From positions 1 through 6,622 of the forward strand of contig QFQB01000105.1 in the NCBI GenBank assembly GCA_003241475.1: a stretch of DNA of 6,622 bases, in the 5' to 3' direction. The notes under the pieces are model-generated. The model had not been told where the DNA came from. It made no database searches and saw only the letters and a list, made by a program, of their open reading frames with translations. This DNA comes from Micavibrio aeruginosavorus. Lineage in GTDB: Bacteria > Pseudomonadota > Alphaproteobacteria > Micavibrionales > Micavibrionaceae. The translations under genes were made by a program, and so were the position numbers. The stretch's first letter is position 1. Each line of letters begins with the position of its first letter. Below, one piece after another: positions 1-4,825 of this stretch.

Positions 1-114
1 TGGTTTTTGAAAGATAATAAGGGGTGTCACACAAAATATCACTGCTATTCGGTGGTTGAAGAGGCGACACAGAAGGCAAGAGCCGCAATCGCGGCGCATG
101 GAAATAGGGAATAG
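1..114 (+). CDS. C-terminal end of an unidentified protein (5' end outside window)
   Basis: The first frame is open from the window edge to a TAG at 112-114, giving 37 residues that end in an Ala-rich, probably helical stretch (EEATQKARAAIAAHG). The other two plus frames stop within the first 17 bases. There is no in-frame ATG, so the start must lie to the left. The next gene begins only 3 bp after the stop, which suggests one transcript. The fragment has two Cys and two His near its start (KGCHTKYHCYS), which could be a small metal site, but it is too short to assign a family. It may also be a chance open frame. Confidence 0.45.
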   Translation, partial: WFLKDNKGCHTKYHCYSVVEEATQKARAAIAAHGNRE

Positions 115-117
115 AAA

Positions 118-273
118 ATGAAAGCTACCGTTACATTAAAGAGCCATGAAACCGGAAATGTCTTCGATGTTGAAATCGAAGCCGACACCCGCGAGGCGCT
201 GGGAGTAAAGACCGTTGAAGAATGCGGTCTGCGCAACGCGCAGGCGATCGGCATGGTCATTATTGAAGAGTAA
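118..273 (+). CDS. small hypothetical protein, 51 aa
   Basis: An ATG at 118 opens a 51-codon frame ending in TAA (271-273). A purine-rich AGGGA lies about 8 bp upstream and the preceding stop is 3 bp away, so it looks translationally linked to the upstream gene. The protein has a beta-rich first half (MKATVTLKSHETGNVFDVEI) followed by a probable helix and a final hydrophobic strand (AIGMVII) ending in EE. It is acidic and has no signal peptide or membrane segment. I recognise no family. Its size, spacing and company of other small unknown genes fit phage or plasmid accessory DNA. The reading frame is plausible but rests on spacing and composition only. Confidence 0.5.
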   Translation: MKATVTLKSHETGNVFDVEIEADTREALGVKTVEECGLRNAQAIGMVIIEE

Positions 274-332
274 AAACCTTAAATTGGCCTTGACTCTTTG
301 GACTTTATGTTCTCATTTTGTTCGCCTTCAAA

Positions 333-340
333 AAGGAGGT
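333..340 (+). promoter_or_regulatory. consensus Shine-Dalgarno for the 98-aa gene
   Basis: AAGGAGGT is a full match to the anti-Shine-Dalgarno sequence and sits 3 bp before the ATG at 344. It fixes the start there rather than at an in-frame ATG 129 bp upstream (215), which would overlap the 51-aa gene. The spacing is somewhat shorter than usual. Confidence 0.75.
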
Positions 341-343
341 ATC

Positions 344-640
344 ATGAAAGACTTTTCGGAAAAATATCGGGGGGTGACTCATTTCGGTTTGGCGCTCGAA
401 GAGCGGGCCGACATGCGCGGCAAAATGGATGCTTGGAGAGTCCTTAAAGACGCCCTTCAAAGGACCGTTGAAGAGGATGTAAGGAGTGAACTTTTGTACG
501 ATGCTTTGGATTATCTGGAAAACCAAGGTTGCCATGAAAGGGCTATAAAGGATTTTCGTAACGCACTCTTAATCGGGCCTCCGGTAGCGCGTTATATGAC
601 CATCAAGTTCGCCATGCAAAGGATATGGAAGGGATTATAA
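344..640 (+). CDS. small hypothetical protein, 98 aa
   Basis: The start is set by the strong ribosome binding site at 333-340, and the frame ends in TAA at 638-640. The protein is charged and looks almost entirely helical. Residues 15-60 alternate acidic, basic and Leu/Ala positions, and 62-80 reads as one more helix followed by GPP. The C-terminus (VARYMTIKFAMQRIWKGL) is basic and amphipathic. There is one cysteine (residue 63), no signal peptide and no clear transmembrane segment. The ERAIKDFRNAL stretch faintly resembles a tetratricopeptide helix, but one repeat is not enough to call it. The next gene starts 1 bp after the stop, so the two are surely co-transcribed. Function unknown; probably cytoplasmic. 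Confidence 0.65.
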   Translation: MKDFSEKYRGVTHFGLALEERADMRGKMDAWRVLKDALQRTVEEDVRSELLYDALDYLENQGCHERAIKDFRNALLIGPPVARYMTIKFAMQRIWKGL

Positions 641-641
641 T

Positions 642-845
642 ATGAAATACACCGTTATTGAGAATGGGCAGGAAACGGCATCATTTAATGAGGATTGCTT
701 GGTGAAAATGGCTATGGATTCCGCCATGCTTAAGGGCATGAATTCTTTGTCTATGGATGGCGGGAAGCACGTTACGGAGGTTCGCTTTAATGAGGACAGA
801 AAATTCCTTAAAATTAGCTTTGAAATAGGCAATTTTGAGAATTGA
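642..845 (+). CDS. small hypothetical protein, 67 aa
   Basis: The ATG at 642 follows the preceding stop by one base and is served by GGAAGGGA about 8 bp upstream, inside the end of the 98-aa gene, so translation is probably coupled. The frame ends in TGA at 843-845. The pattern suggests a small alpha/beta fold: an N-terminal strand (KYTVIENG), a Met-rich helix (VKMAMDSAMLKGM), then two strands (HVTEVRFN and FLKISFEIG). It has one cysteine (residue 19) and no export signal. The stop codon lies at the tip of a perfect hairpin (834-857), and the repeat region begins directly after it, so this is the last gene of the small-gene cluster. No family recognised. Confidence 0.6.
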   Translation: MKYTVIENGQETASFNEDCLVKMAMDSAMLKGMNSLSMDGGKHVTEVRFNEDRKFLKISFEIGNFEN

Positions 846-857
846 AAAATTCTCAAA
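834..857. repeat. perfect 10-bp inverted repeat with GAAA loop
   Basis: TTTGAGAATT (834-843) and AATTCTCAAA (848-857) are perfect reverse complements around a GAAA tetraloop. The TGA stop of the 67-aa gene spans the end of the left arm and the start of the loop. Neither strand has a T-run after the stem, so it is not a classical intrinsic terminator. The right arm runs into the first copy of the adjacent direct repeat. Confidence 0.7.
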
Positions 858-889
858 CCATGTGTCGTGAGTACTCAAACCATGTGTCG
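852..889. repeat. 16-bp direct repeat, two copies, 22-bp period
   Basis: CTCAAACCATGTGTCG occurs identically at 852-867 and 874-889. The junction contains a perfect 10-bp palindrome TGAGTACTCA (868-877). On the minus strand the outer edge reads TGTAGCGCGACACATGG, that is TGT followed by two copies of the motif. This is the style of some insertion-sequence ends, which carry repeated transposase-binding sites. No transposase lies in the window, so it could be a solo end, a recombination site or an operator. The direct repeat itself is certain; its role is inference. Confidence 0.7.
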
Positions 890-991
890 CGCTACAAAAA
901 CATGCCGCGGCGCGGTACATGCTCTGGCACGCATCTTGAAACCATACTGATGAACGATAACAAGAACCACCGCAGGACACAGAGACGTAAA

Positions 992-1951
992 ATGGCCCAA
1001 GAATCCATATATAACAAAGCCTTAGATGCCTATAACGTTCCTAAAAACGTCTATAACGCCATTAAAAACGCGGCGGCGAAGACGGGGGTCAATTTTTCCT
1101 ACCTGCTGGAAAAGGCTGCCGTGGAAAGCTCCTTCGACACCAACGCCAAAGCCAAGACCAGCTCGGCCACGGGCCTGTATCAATTCATCGAAAGCACGTG
1201 GCTGACGATGGTCAAAGAGCACGGCGACAAATACGGCCTCGAAAAATACGCCGCGAAAATCGACGACAACAACCGCGTAAGCGATTCCAAAACCCGCCGC
1301 GAAATTCTCAACCTTCGTAAAGATCCTGAAATCGCCTCCCTTATGGCGGCTGAATTCGATACCGGCAACTACGAGCAATTGAAATCGAATGTTGGCGGAG
1401 ACATCGGCAAGACCGAGCTTTACCTCGCCCACTTCATGGGCGCTGGCGGTGCGAGCGGATTTTTGAACGCGATGAAGAAAAGCCCAAATATGGTTGCAGC
1501 GGATATCTTCCCCAAAGAGGCCCGCGCCAACCGCAATATTTTCTATGATAAAACCACCGGCGCGCCGCGCTCTCTGTCTCAGGTCTACGCGCTTTTCGAC
1601 AACAAGTTTCAGGGGAGCGCATCGGGCGATGTAATTCAGACCGCCGCGAACGATGCTTCCACGCGTGCCTTGGCACAAAACGCTTATGCTGGTTCTGGTA
1701 CGCGCAACAACGCACAAGCTGTTGCCGTCCAGACCGAAGAAGACCCCTTTACGCGCCTCGCTTCGCTCATGAGCACGACCAACAGCTACAAAGCCCGCAA
1801 CTACAACACCAACAATGACAGCGTTTTACGCCTCAGCAGCGCCGACAATGGCTCCAGCCGCGACGGCTGGCAGATCCTGCCGCCCTCACGGTACAACAGC
1901 CTGTCGCTTTCTCCGGCGCAAATGATGATGCTCTCGAGCTTCAACGCCTAA
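992..1951 (+). CDS. lytic transglycosylase-like protein (SLT/GH23 domain)
   Basis: This 319-aa protein carries a goose-type lysozyme/soluble lytic transglycosylase fold. Such enzymes cleave the MurNAc-GlcNAc bond of peptidoglycan to leave 1,6-anhydroMurNAc. The catalytic Glu is expected at residue 45 in AAVESSF, followed by the family's second motif SATGLYQFIESTW (58-70), and later ELYLAHFMGAGGA (142-154). Residues 209-319 form a low-complexity Ser/Asn/Ala-rich tail with no recognised domain. No signal peptide or lipobox is visible, so export would need another route (flagellar or secretion apparatus, or phage-type lysis), or the protein stays inside. The start at 992 is chosen because the domain begins soon after it; an in-frame ATG at 950 is possible. 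Neither start has a good Shine-Dalgarno sequence. It lies directly right of the 834-889 repeats, and its codon use is richer in G/C than the small genes to the left. Confidence 0.85.
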   Translation: MAQESIYNKALDAYNVPKNVYNAIKNAAAKTGVNFSYLLEKAAVESSFDTNAKAKTSSATGLYQFIESTWLTMVKEHGDKYGLEKYAAKIDDNNRVSDSKTRREILNLRKDPEIASLMAAEFDTGNYEQLKSNVGGDIGKTELYLAHFMGAGGASGFLNAMKKSPNMVAADIFPKEARANRNIFYDKTTGAPRSLSQVYALFDNKFQGSASGDVIQTAANDASTRALAQNAYAGSGTRNNAQAVAVQTEEDPFTRLASLMSTTNSYKARNYNTNNDSVLRLSSADNGSSRDGWQILPPSRYNSLSLSPAQMMMLSSFNA

Positions 1952-1958
1952 AGCGGTG

Positions 1959-1988
1959 TTTACAGGGGCGGGATAGAATCCCTATAAT
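1959..1988 (+). promoter_or_regulatory. sigma70-type promoter of the deacetylase gene, probably leaderless
   Basis: TTTACA (1959-1964) and a perfect TATAAT (1983-1988) are separated by 18 bp. Only 8 bp lie between the -10 box and the ATG at 1997, so transcription should start at about 1995-1997. No Shine-Dalgarno sequence precedes that ATG, which agrees with a leaderless mRNA. Confidence 0.65.
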
Positions 1989-1994
1989 CGCCCC
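1965..1994. repeat. G/C inverted repeat overlapping the promoter
   Basis: GGGGCG (1965-1970) pairs with CGCCCC (1989-1994), and inside it GGAT (1971-1974) pairs with ATCC (1978-1981). The arms flank the -10 box. It could be an operator, or a hairpin in read-through RNA from the transglycosylase gene. There is no T-run to make it a terminator. Confidence 0.45.
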
Positions 1995-1996
1995 AC

Positions 1997-3025
1997 ATGA
2001 AAACGGTTTACTCTGAAAAACATACGCTTCACCATCCCGGCCTCGAATTGATGGAGGGACGTTTTGTCGAAAATTTTGAAAAGCCCGAACGCGTGTTTTT
2101 TGTGCGGGATCAAATCCTGCATAGAGGCTTTAGCGAAATCATCGCGCCCGAAGAGTTTCCCGCCGATATTTTTTCGCGCGTGCATGATCCCCGCTACGTC
2201 GCATTTTTGAAAGAGGGCTACCGCCGCTGGGAAGAGCAAGGTGAAAGCCATCTCATGCTTCCTTCCGTTTTTAACCTGCAAAATTTCGATGCGCCCGAAC
2301 CGCGCGCGCTCTACGGCCAGATGGGATACTACATCGCCGATGGCGCCGCACCTTTGACGGAAACCACATGGGAAGCGATTTCCCACTCCGCTTTTTGCGC
2401 GCTAACGGGGCAGAAAATGATTTCGAATGGCGAGAAAACGGCTTTCGCCCTGTGCCGTCCGCCGGGCCACCACGCCTCCAAAAGGCTGGCTGCCGGCTAT
2501 TGCTATTTGAACAATGCGGCCATTGCGGCGCAAGGCTTTCTTGAAAGCGGCGCGAAACGCGTTGCCGTCATCGATGTCGATTACCACCATGGAAACGGCA
2601 CGCAGGATATTTTTTATGATCGCGATGATATCATGGTGATTTCCATTCATGCAGACCCTGCAGATGACTATCCGTTCTATCTTGGCTATGCGGATGAGAA
2701 AGGCATCGGCAAAGGCGAAGGCTATAATATCAACATGCCGTTACCACTTGGCACCGATTACACATCATGGTCAAAAGCTTTGGATCACGCGCTTGAAAAA
2801 ACATTCGCGTATAAACCCGATGCCGTTATCGTTTCACTTGGCGTTGATACGTTTGAAAAAGATCCGATTTCGAAATTCAAACTGCAGCATGACGACTATA
2901 CCAAAATGGGCGATACGCTTGCAAAATTGAACATGCCCACTTTGTTCGTCATGGAAGGCGGTTATGCCGTCGAAGATATCGGCATCAATGTAGCCAACGT
3001 GCTCACAGGATTCCTGAATCGCTAG
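1997..3025 (+). CDS. acetylpolyamine amidohydrolase-type deacetylase (HDAC superfamily)
   Basis: The 342-aa protein matches the zinc-dependent HDAC/acetoin-utilisation/acetylpolyamine amidohydrolase superfamily, which removes acetyl groups from acetylated amines or lysines. By memory it aligns almost without gaps to the Mycoplana ramosa acetylpolyamine enzyme (about 341 aa). The general-base histidines are H158/H159 (RPPGHH), the zinc ligands D195/H197 (DVDYHHGNG) and D284 (SLGVDTF), and the catalytic tyrosine is Y323 (EGGYAV). GYCYLNNAAIAAQ follows the GHH motif as in the family. All catalytic residues are present. E17 is kept, but positions 106 and 117, which I recall as acidic in the polyamine enzyme, are Tyr and Ala here, so the substrate may differ. 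No signal peptide; cytoplasmic. It has its own promoter at 1959-1988 and no Shine-Dalgarno sequence. The nearest gene downstream is about 300 bp away, so it is monocistronic. Confidence 0.92.
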   Translation: MKTVYSEKHTLHHPGLELMEGRFVENFEKPERVFFVRDQILHRGFSEIIAPEEFPADIFSRVHDPRYVAFLKEGYRRWEEQGESHLMLPSVFNLQNFDAPEPRALYGQMGYYIADGAAPLTETTWEAISHSAFCALTGQKMISNGEKTAFALCRPPGHHASKRLAAGYCYLNNAAIAAQGFLESGAKRVAVIDVDYHHGNGTQDIFYDRDDIMVISIHADPADDYPFYLGYADEKGIGKGEGYNINMPLPLGTDYTSWSKALDHALEKTFAYKPDAVIVSLGVDTFEKDPISKFKLQHDDYTKMGDTLAKLNMPTLFVMEGGYAVEDIGINVANVLTGFLNR

Positions 3026-3085
3026 ACAATCTTCGTTTTGACCAATTCTGTCCTCGGAGGCCTGCGCCTGCGGGAAATATTGTAT

Positions 3086-3190
3086 TTCAAGTAAAGAATA
3101 CTGAATTCAACTAAAGAATTACAGTATTCATGTAAAATTCAAATGTAAATACTATATCAAATTTTAAATTTAACTAAAGTCAACTAAAAC
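3086..3190 (+). repeat. degenerate TTCAACTAAAG repeats in helical phase
   Basis: Six related copies start at 3086 (TTCAAGTAAAGAAT), 3106 (TTCAACTAAAGAAT), 3127 (TTCATGTAAAATTC), 3138 (TTCAAATGTAAATAC), 3169 (TTTAACTAAAGT) and 3179 (GTCAACTAAAAC). The steps between starts are 20, 21, 11, 31 and 10 bp, all close to whole turns of B-DNA. The first two copies differ at one of 14 positions; copies 3 and 4 are weaker. All lie upstream of the promoter at 3236. This arrangement suits an array of protein sites on one face of the DNA, or intrinsic bending from phased A-tracts. Confidence 0.55.
3096..3129. repeat. 13-bp inverted repeat with one bulge
   Basis: GAATACTGAATTC (3096-3108) pairs with GAATT (3116-3120) plus CAGTATTC (3122-3129), leaving A3121 bulged and a 7-nt loop AACTAAA. 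It is embedded in the phased repeats. No T-run follows on either strand, so an operator or structured DNA site is more likely than a terminator. Confidence 0.55.
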
Positions 3191-3235
3191 TGGATTTTTT
3201 CACATGAAAAATCGTACTGCTTTTACCTCTTTTTG

Positions 3236-3264
3236 TTGACATCCATGGATCTTTACATTACATT
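3236..3264 (+). promoter_or_regulatory. sigma70-type promoter of the 62-aa gene
   Basis: A perfect TTGACA (3236-3241) is followed after 17 bp by TACATT (3259-3264), which keeps the key T, A and final T. The predicted start near 3271 gives a leader of about 50 nt before the Shine-Dalgarno sequence AGGGAGG (3309-3315). The A/T-rich tract upstream could act as an UP element. Confidence 0.6.
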
Positions 3265-3321
3265 CAGGTTAATAAGGCGGAACAATACCGCTAATTAAAT
3301 AAGAAACCAGGGAGGTTCTTA

Positions 3322-3510
3322 ATGGTGAACCTTGTGACTAATGCAAATCAGGCCTTTAAGAAGCCTGAGCAACGTCAGAGAAAGACCAGACCGGCGATTG
3401 GAACGGAGGTTTCAAGGATCGGGAGACGATTGAGAGCAACGGGCTTCAGCATGGCTCACTTGAACATGCGCAACCCCGGATTGGCCATGAGATTGGGCAT
3501 AACCGCCTAA
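3322..3510 (+). CDS. small strongly basic protein, 62 aa
   Basis: The start is well supported: AGGGAGG (3309-3315) lies 6 bp before the ATG, with a consensus-like promoter upstream and an intrinsic terminator 26 bp after the TAA. The product has 9 Arg and 3 Lys against 2 Glu, so a net charge near +10. A central cluster (residues 13-38, including KKPEQRQRK and GRRLR) is followed by a more hydrophobic, Met-containing C-terminal part (AHLNMRNPGLAMRLG). It has no cysteine, signal peptide or membrane helix. The charge suggests binding to DNA, RNA or ribosomes, but this is inference and I recognise no family. Being a complete single-gene transcription unit with a strong ribosome site argues that it is a real, well-expressed gene, possibly controlled through the phased repeats upstream. 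Confidence 0.7.
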   Translation: MVNLVTNANQAFKKPEQRQRKTRPAIGTEVSRIGRRLRATGFSMAHLNMRNPGLAMRLGITA

Positions 3511-3536
3511 AAGCAGGGTTGATCAACTTTCAAAGG

Positions 3537-3574
3537 ACAACGCCGTAAATGTCCCTCAGCTACGGCGTTGTTTT
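3537..3574 (+). terminator. Rho-independent terminator after the 62-aa gene
   Basis: ACAACGCCGTA (3537-3547) and TACGGCGTTGT (3561-3571) form a perfect 11-bp stem around a 13-nt loop, followed by TTTT (3571-3574, sharing its first T with the stem). It sits 26 bp after the stop codon of the 62-aa gene. The T-run is short but the stem is strong. Confidence 0.8.
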
Positions 3575-3616
3575 GTGGAAGTAACCATCTTCGACTTGAC
3601 GGAGATTCCTTTCGAA

Positions 3617-3637
3617 ATAAATCCTTGCGGGATTTAT
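3617..3637. repeat. 8-bp inverted repeat
   Basis: ATAAATCC (3617-3624) pairs with GGATTTAT (3630-3637) around TTGCG. It lies between the terminator and the long palindrome, about 130 bp before the alcohol dehydrogenase gene. A TTGACG at 3596-3601 is 15 bp upstream of the ATAAAT in the left arm, so the arm might double as a weak -10 box. Role unknown. Confidence 0.4.
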
Positions 3638-3654
3638 GCTTTAACACAGCCCAG

Positions 3655-3741
3655 CAAATTTTATTGTACACAAGGCGCAAGGAGCGAAATGTACGCATTT
3701 GTACATGAGCGACGCCGCAACGATGTGTACGGTTAAATTTG
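3655..3741. repeat. 87-bp imperfect palindrome, candidate dispersed intergenic repeat
   Basis: The ends CAAATTT (3655-3661) and AAATTTG (3735-3741) are reverse complements. Inside them GTACAC (3666-3671) matches GTGTAC (3725-3730), GGCG (3674-3677) matches CGCC (3713-3716), and ATGTAC (3689-3694) matches GTACAT (3701-3706) around a 6-nt loop. The intervening 4-nt blocks can pair by A-U and G-U in RNA, so the element would fold into one long hairpin. GTAC occurs four times in near-symmetric positions. Terminal inverted repeats, an intergenic position and no coding capacity fit a MITE or REP-like unit. It ends about 28 bp before the alcohol dehydrogenase start and so falls in its leader. Confidence 0.6.
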
Positions 3742-3769
3742 AAAAGCTGATTTTGAAAGGAATTTTTTT

Positions 3770-4816
3770 ATGCCCGTATCCACAAAGGCTTACGCCGCCC
3801 AATCCAAAACCTCCCCTATTGCTCCCTTTGCCTTTGACCGCCGCGATCCCGGCCCCAAAGACGTGGCCATCGACATCAAATTCTGCGGTATCTGCCATTC
3901 CGATGTGCATCAGGTGCGCGACGAATGGGGCGGCTCTCTTTATCCCATGGTGCCGGGCCACGAAATCGTCGGCACGGTGACGGCGGTCGGCAAGGATGTC
4001 AAAAAATACAAGGTCGGCGATACGGTCGGCGTCGGCTGTATGGTCGATTCCTGCCGCGAGTGCGTTAACTGCAAGGACAACGAAGAACAATTCTGCGTCA
4101 ACGGCTTTACAGGCACCTACAACGCGCAGGACAAGCGCCATGGCGGCCTCGCGCAAGGCGGCTATTCGCAGCATATCGTGGTGGATGAGGATTTCGTCCT
4201 CAAGATTACCAGCAAGGCAGACCTAGCCGCGATTGCTCCGCTACTGTGCGCGGGCATCACCACCTACTCGCCCCTGAAGCGCTGGAAGGCCGGCCCCGGC
4301 AAAAAAGTCGGCATCGTCGGTCTTGGCGGGCTTGGCCACATGGGCGTGAAAATCGCCGTCGCCATGGGCGCGGATGTGACCGTGTTCACAACCTCGCAAT
4401 CCAAAGTGGACGATGCGAAAAAGCTCGGCGCGCATCATGTCATTCTTTCGAAAGACGCCAAGCAAATGGAATCGGCCGCGAACAGCTTCGATTTCATCCT
4501 TGATACGGTTTCGGCGGATCACGACATCAACGCGTATCTAAACCTGCTCAAACGCGATGGAACGCTCACGCAAGTGGGTCTGCCGACCAATCCGGTGGCG
4601 ATCTCGCTCTTCCCGCTGGTTTTGAAGCGCATCAATTTTTCCGGCTCGCTGATCGGCGGAATCAAGGAAACGCAAGAGATGCTCGATTTCTGCGCCAAGC
4701 ACGACATTGTGTCGGAAATAGAGCTGATCAAAGCGGACCAGATCAATGAAGCCTATGACCGTTTGATGAAGAGCGATGTGAAATACCGCTTTGTGATCGA
4801 CACCGCCACGATATAA
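3770..4816 (+). CDS. yahK: zinc-dependent NAD(P) alcohol dehydrogenase / aldehyde reductase, YahK-like
   Basis: The 348-aa protein is a medium-chain zinc alcohol dehydrogenase of the cinnamyl-alcohol-dehydrogenase/YahK branch, interconverting aldehydes and primary alcohols, usually with NADP(H). By memory it is close to E. coli YahK (349 aa) along its whole length. Catalytic zinc ligands are C42 (CGICHSD), H64/E65 (PGHEIVG) and C160 (LLCAG). The structural zinc site C95, C98, C101, C109 is complete. The Rossmann nucleotide motif is GLGGLGHMG (184-192). FTTSQSK (206-212) after the second strand resembles the NADP-preferring members. The C-terminal DQINEAYDRLMKSDVKYRFV is typical of the group. 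The start is supported by AAAGGA 8 bp upstream (3756-3761). The leader contains the long palindrome at 3655-3741. It is cytoplasmic. The next gene begins 9 bp after the stop and may be co-transcribed, although it is functionally unrelated. Confidence 0.93.
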   Translation: MPVSTKAYAAQSKTSPIAPFAFDRRDPGPKDVAIDIKFCGICHSDVHQVRDEWGGSLYPMVPGHEIVGTVTAVGKDVKKYKVGDTVGVGCMVDSCRECVNCKDNEEQFCVNGFTGTYNAQDKRHGGLAQGGYSQHIVVDEDFVLKITSKADLAAIAPLLCAGITTYSPLKRWKAGPGKKVGIVGLGGLGHMGVKIAVAMGADVTVFTTSQSKVDDAKKLGAHHVILSKDAKQMESAANSFDFILDTVSADHDINAYLNLLKRDGTLTQVGLPTNPVAISLFPLVLKRINFSGSLIGGIKETQEMLDFCAKHDIVSEIELIKADQINEAYDRLMKSDVKYRFVIDTATI

Positions 4817-4819
4817 AAT
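4791..4819 (+). promoter_or_regulatory. possible internal promoter of the secreted-protein gene
   Basis: TTGTGA (4791-4796) and TAAAAT (4814-4819) are 17 bp apart, inside the end of the dehydrogenase gene; the -10 box includes its TAA stop. Only 6 bp separate the -10 box from the ATG at 4826, which lacks a Shine-Dalgarno sequence, so a start at or next to the ATG is possible. Matches are moderate, and simple read-through from the dehydrogenase is the alternative. Confidence 0.35.
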
Positions 4820-4825
4820 GGCCGC

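Larger units (their letters stand above)
3074..3235. other. A/T-rich intergenic tract
   Basis: The 296-bp gap after the deacetylase begins with about 45 bp of mixed sequence and then switches to strongly A/T-rich DNA, unlike the flanking genes. It holds phased repeats and a hairpin (separate entries) and leads into the promoter at 3236-3264. I see no gene in it and no convincing terminator for the deacetylase. Confidence 0.7.

Noticed and set aside
290..318. Promoter TTGACT...TCATTT ahead of the 98-aa gene
   Set aside because: The -35 is good, but every hexamer at 16-18 bp spacing is a poor -10, so read-through from the upstream genes is simpler.
215..343. Upstream extension of the 98-aa gene to an ATG at 215
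   Set aside because: It overlaps the 51-aa gene and has no ribosome site, whereas AAGGAGGT directly precedes the ATG at 344.
495..590. Tetratricopeptide repeat in the 98-aa protein
   Set aside because: Only one weak helix pair resembles the motif; tandem copies and the key residue pattern are absent.
842..991. Upstream extension of the transglycosylase to a TTG at 842
   Set aside because: The TTG lies in the hairpin over the previous stop codon, and the added 50 residues are translated repeat DNA with no domain resemblance.
1022..1717. Long minus-strand open frame (231 codons) opposite the transglycosylase
   Set aside because: The plus strand has clear GH23 motifs; the minus translation is Arg/Val/Gly-rich with no motifs or ribosome site, as expected of an antisense shadow.
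3086..3190. CRISPR array
   Set aside because: The repeats are short, degenerate, unevenly spaced and without unique spacers; no cas gene is present.
3596..3640. Promoter for the alcohol dehydrogenase (TTGACG with ATAAAT or TATGCT)
   Set aside because: Spacing to ATAAAT is only 15 bp, and TATGCT lacks a -35 at the right distance; not strong enough to list as a separate feature.
3641..4174. Minus-strand open frame of 177 codons opposite the palindrome and dehydrogenase start
   Set aside because: It reads through the palindromic repeat and antisense to conserved dehydrogenase zinc motifs; Ala/Val-rich shadow with no ribosome site.
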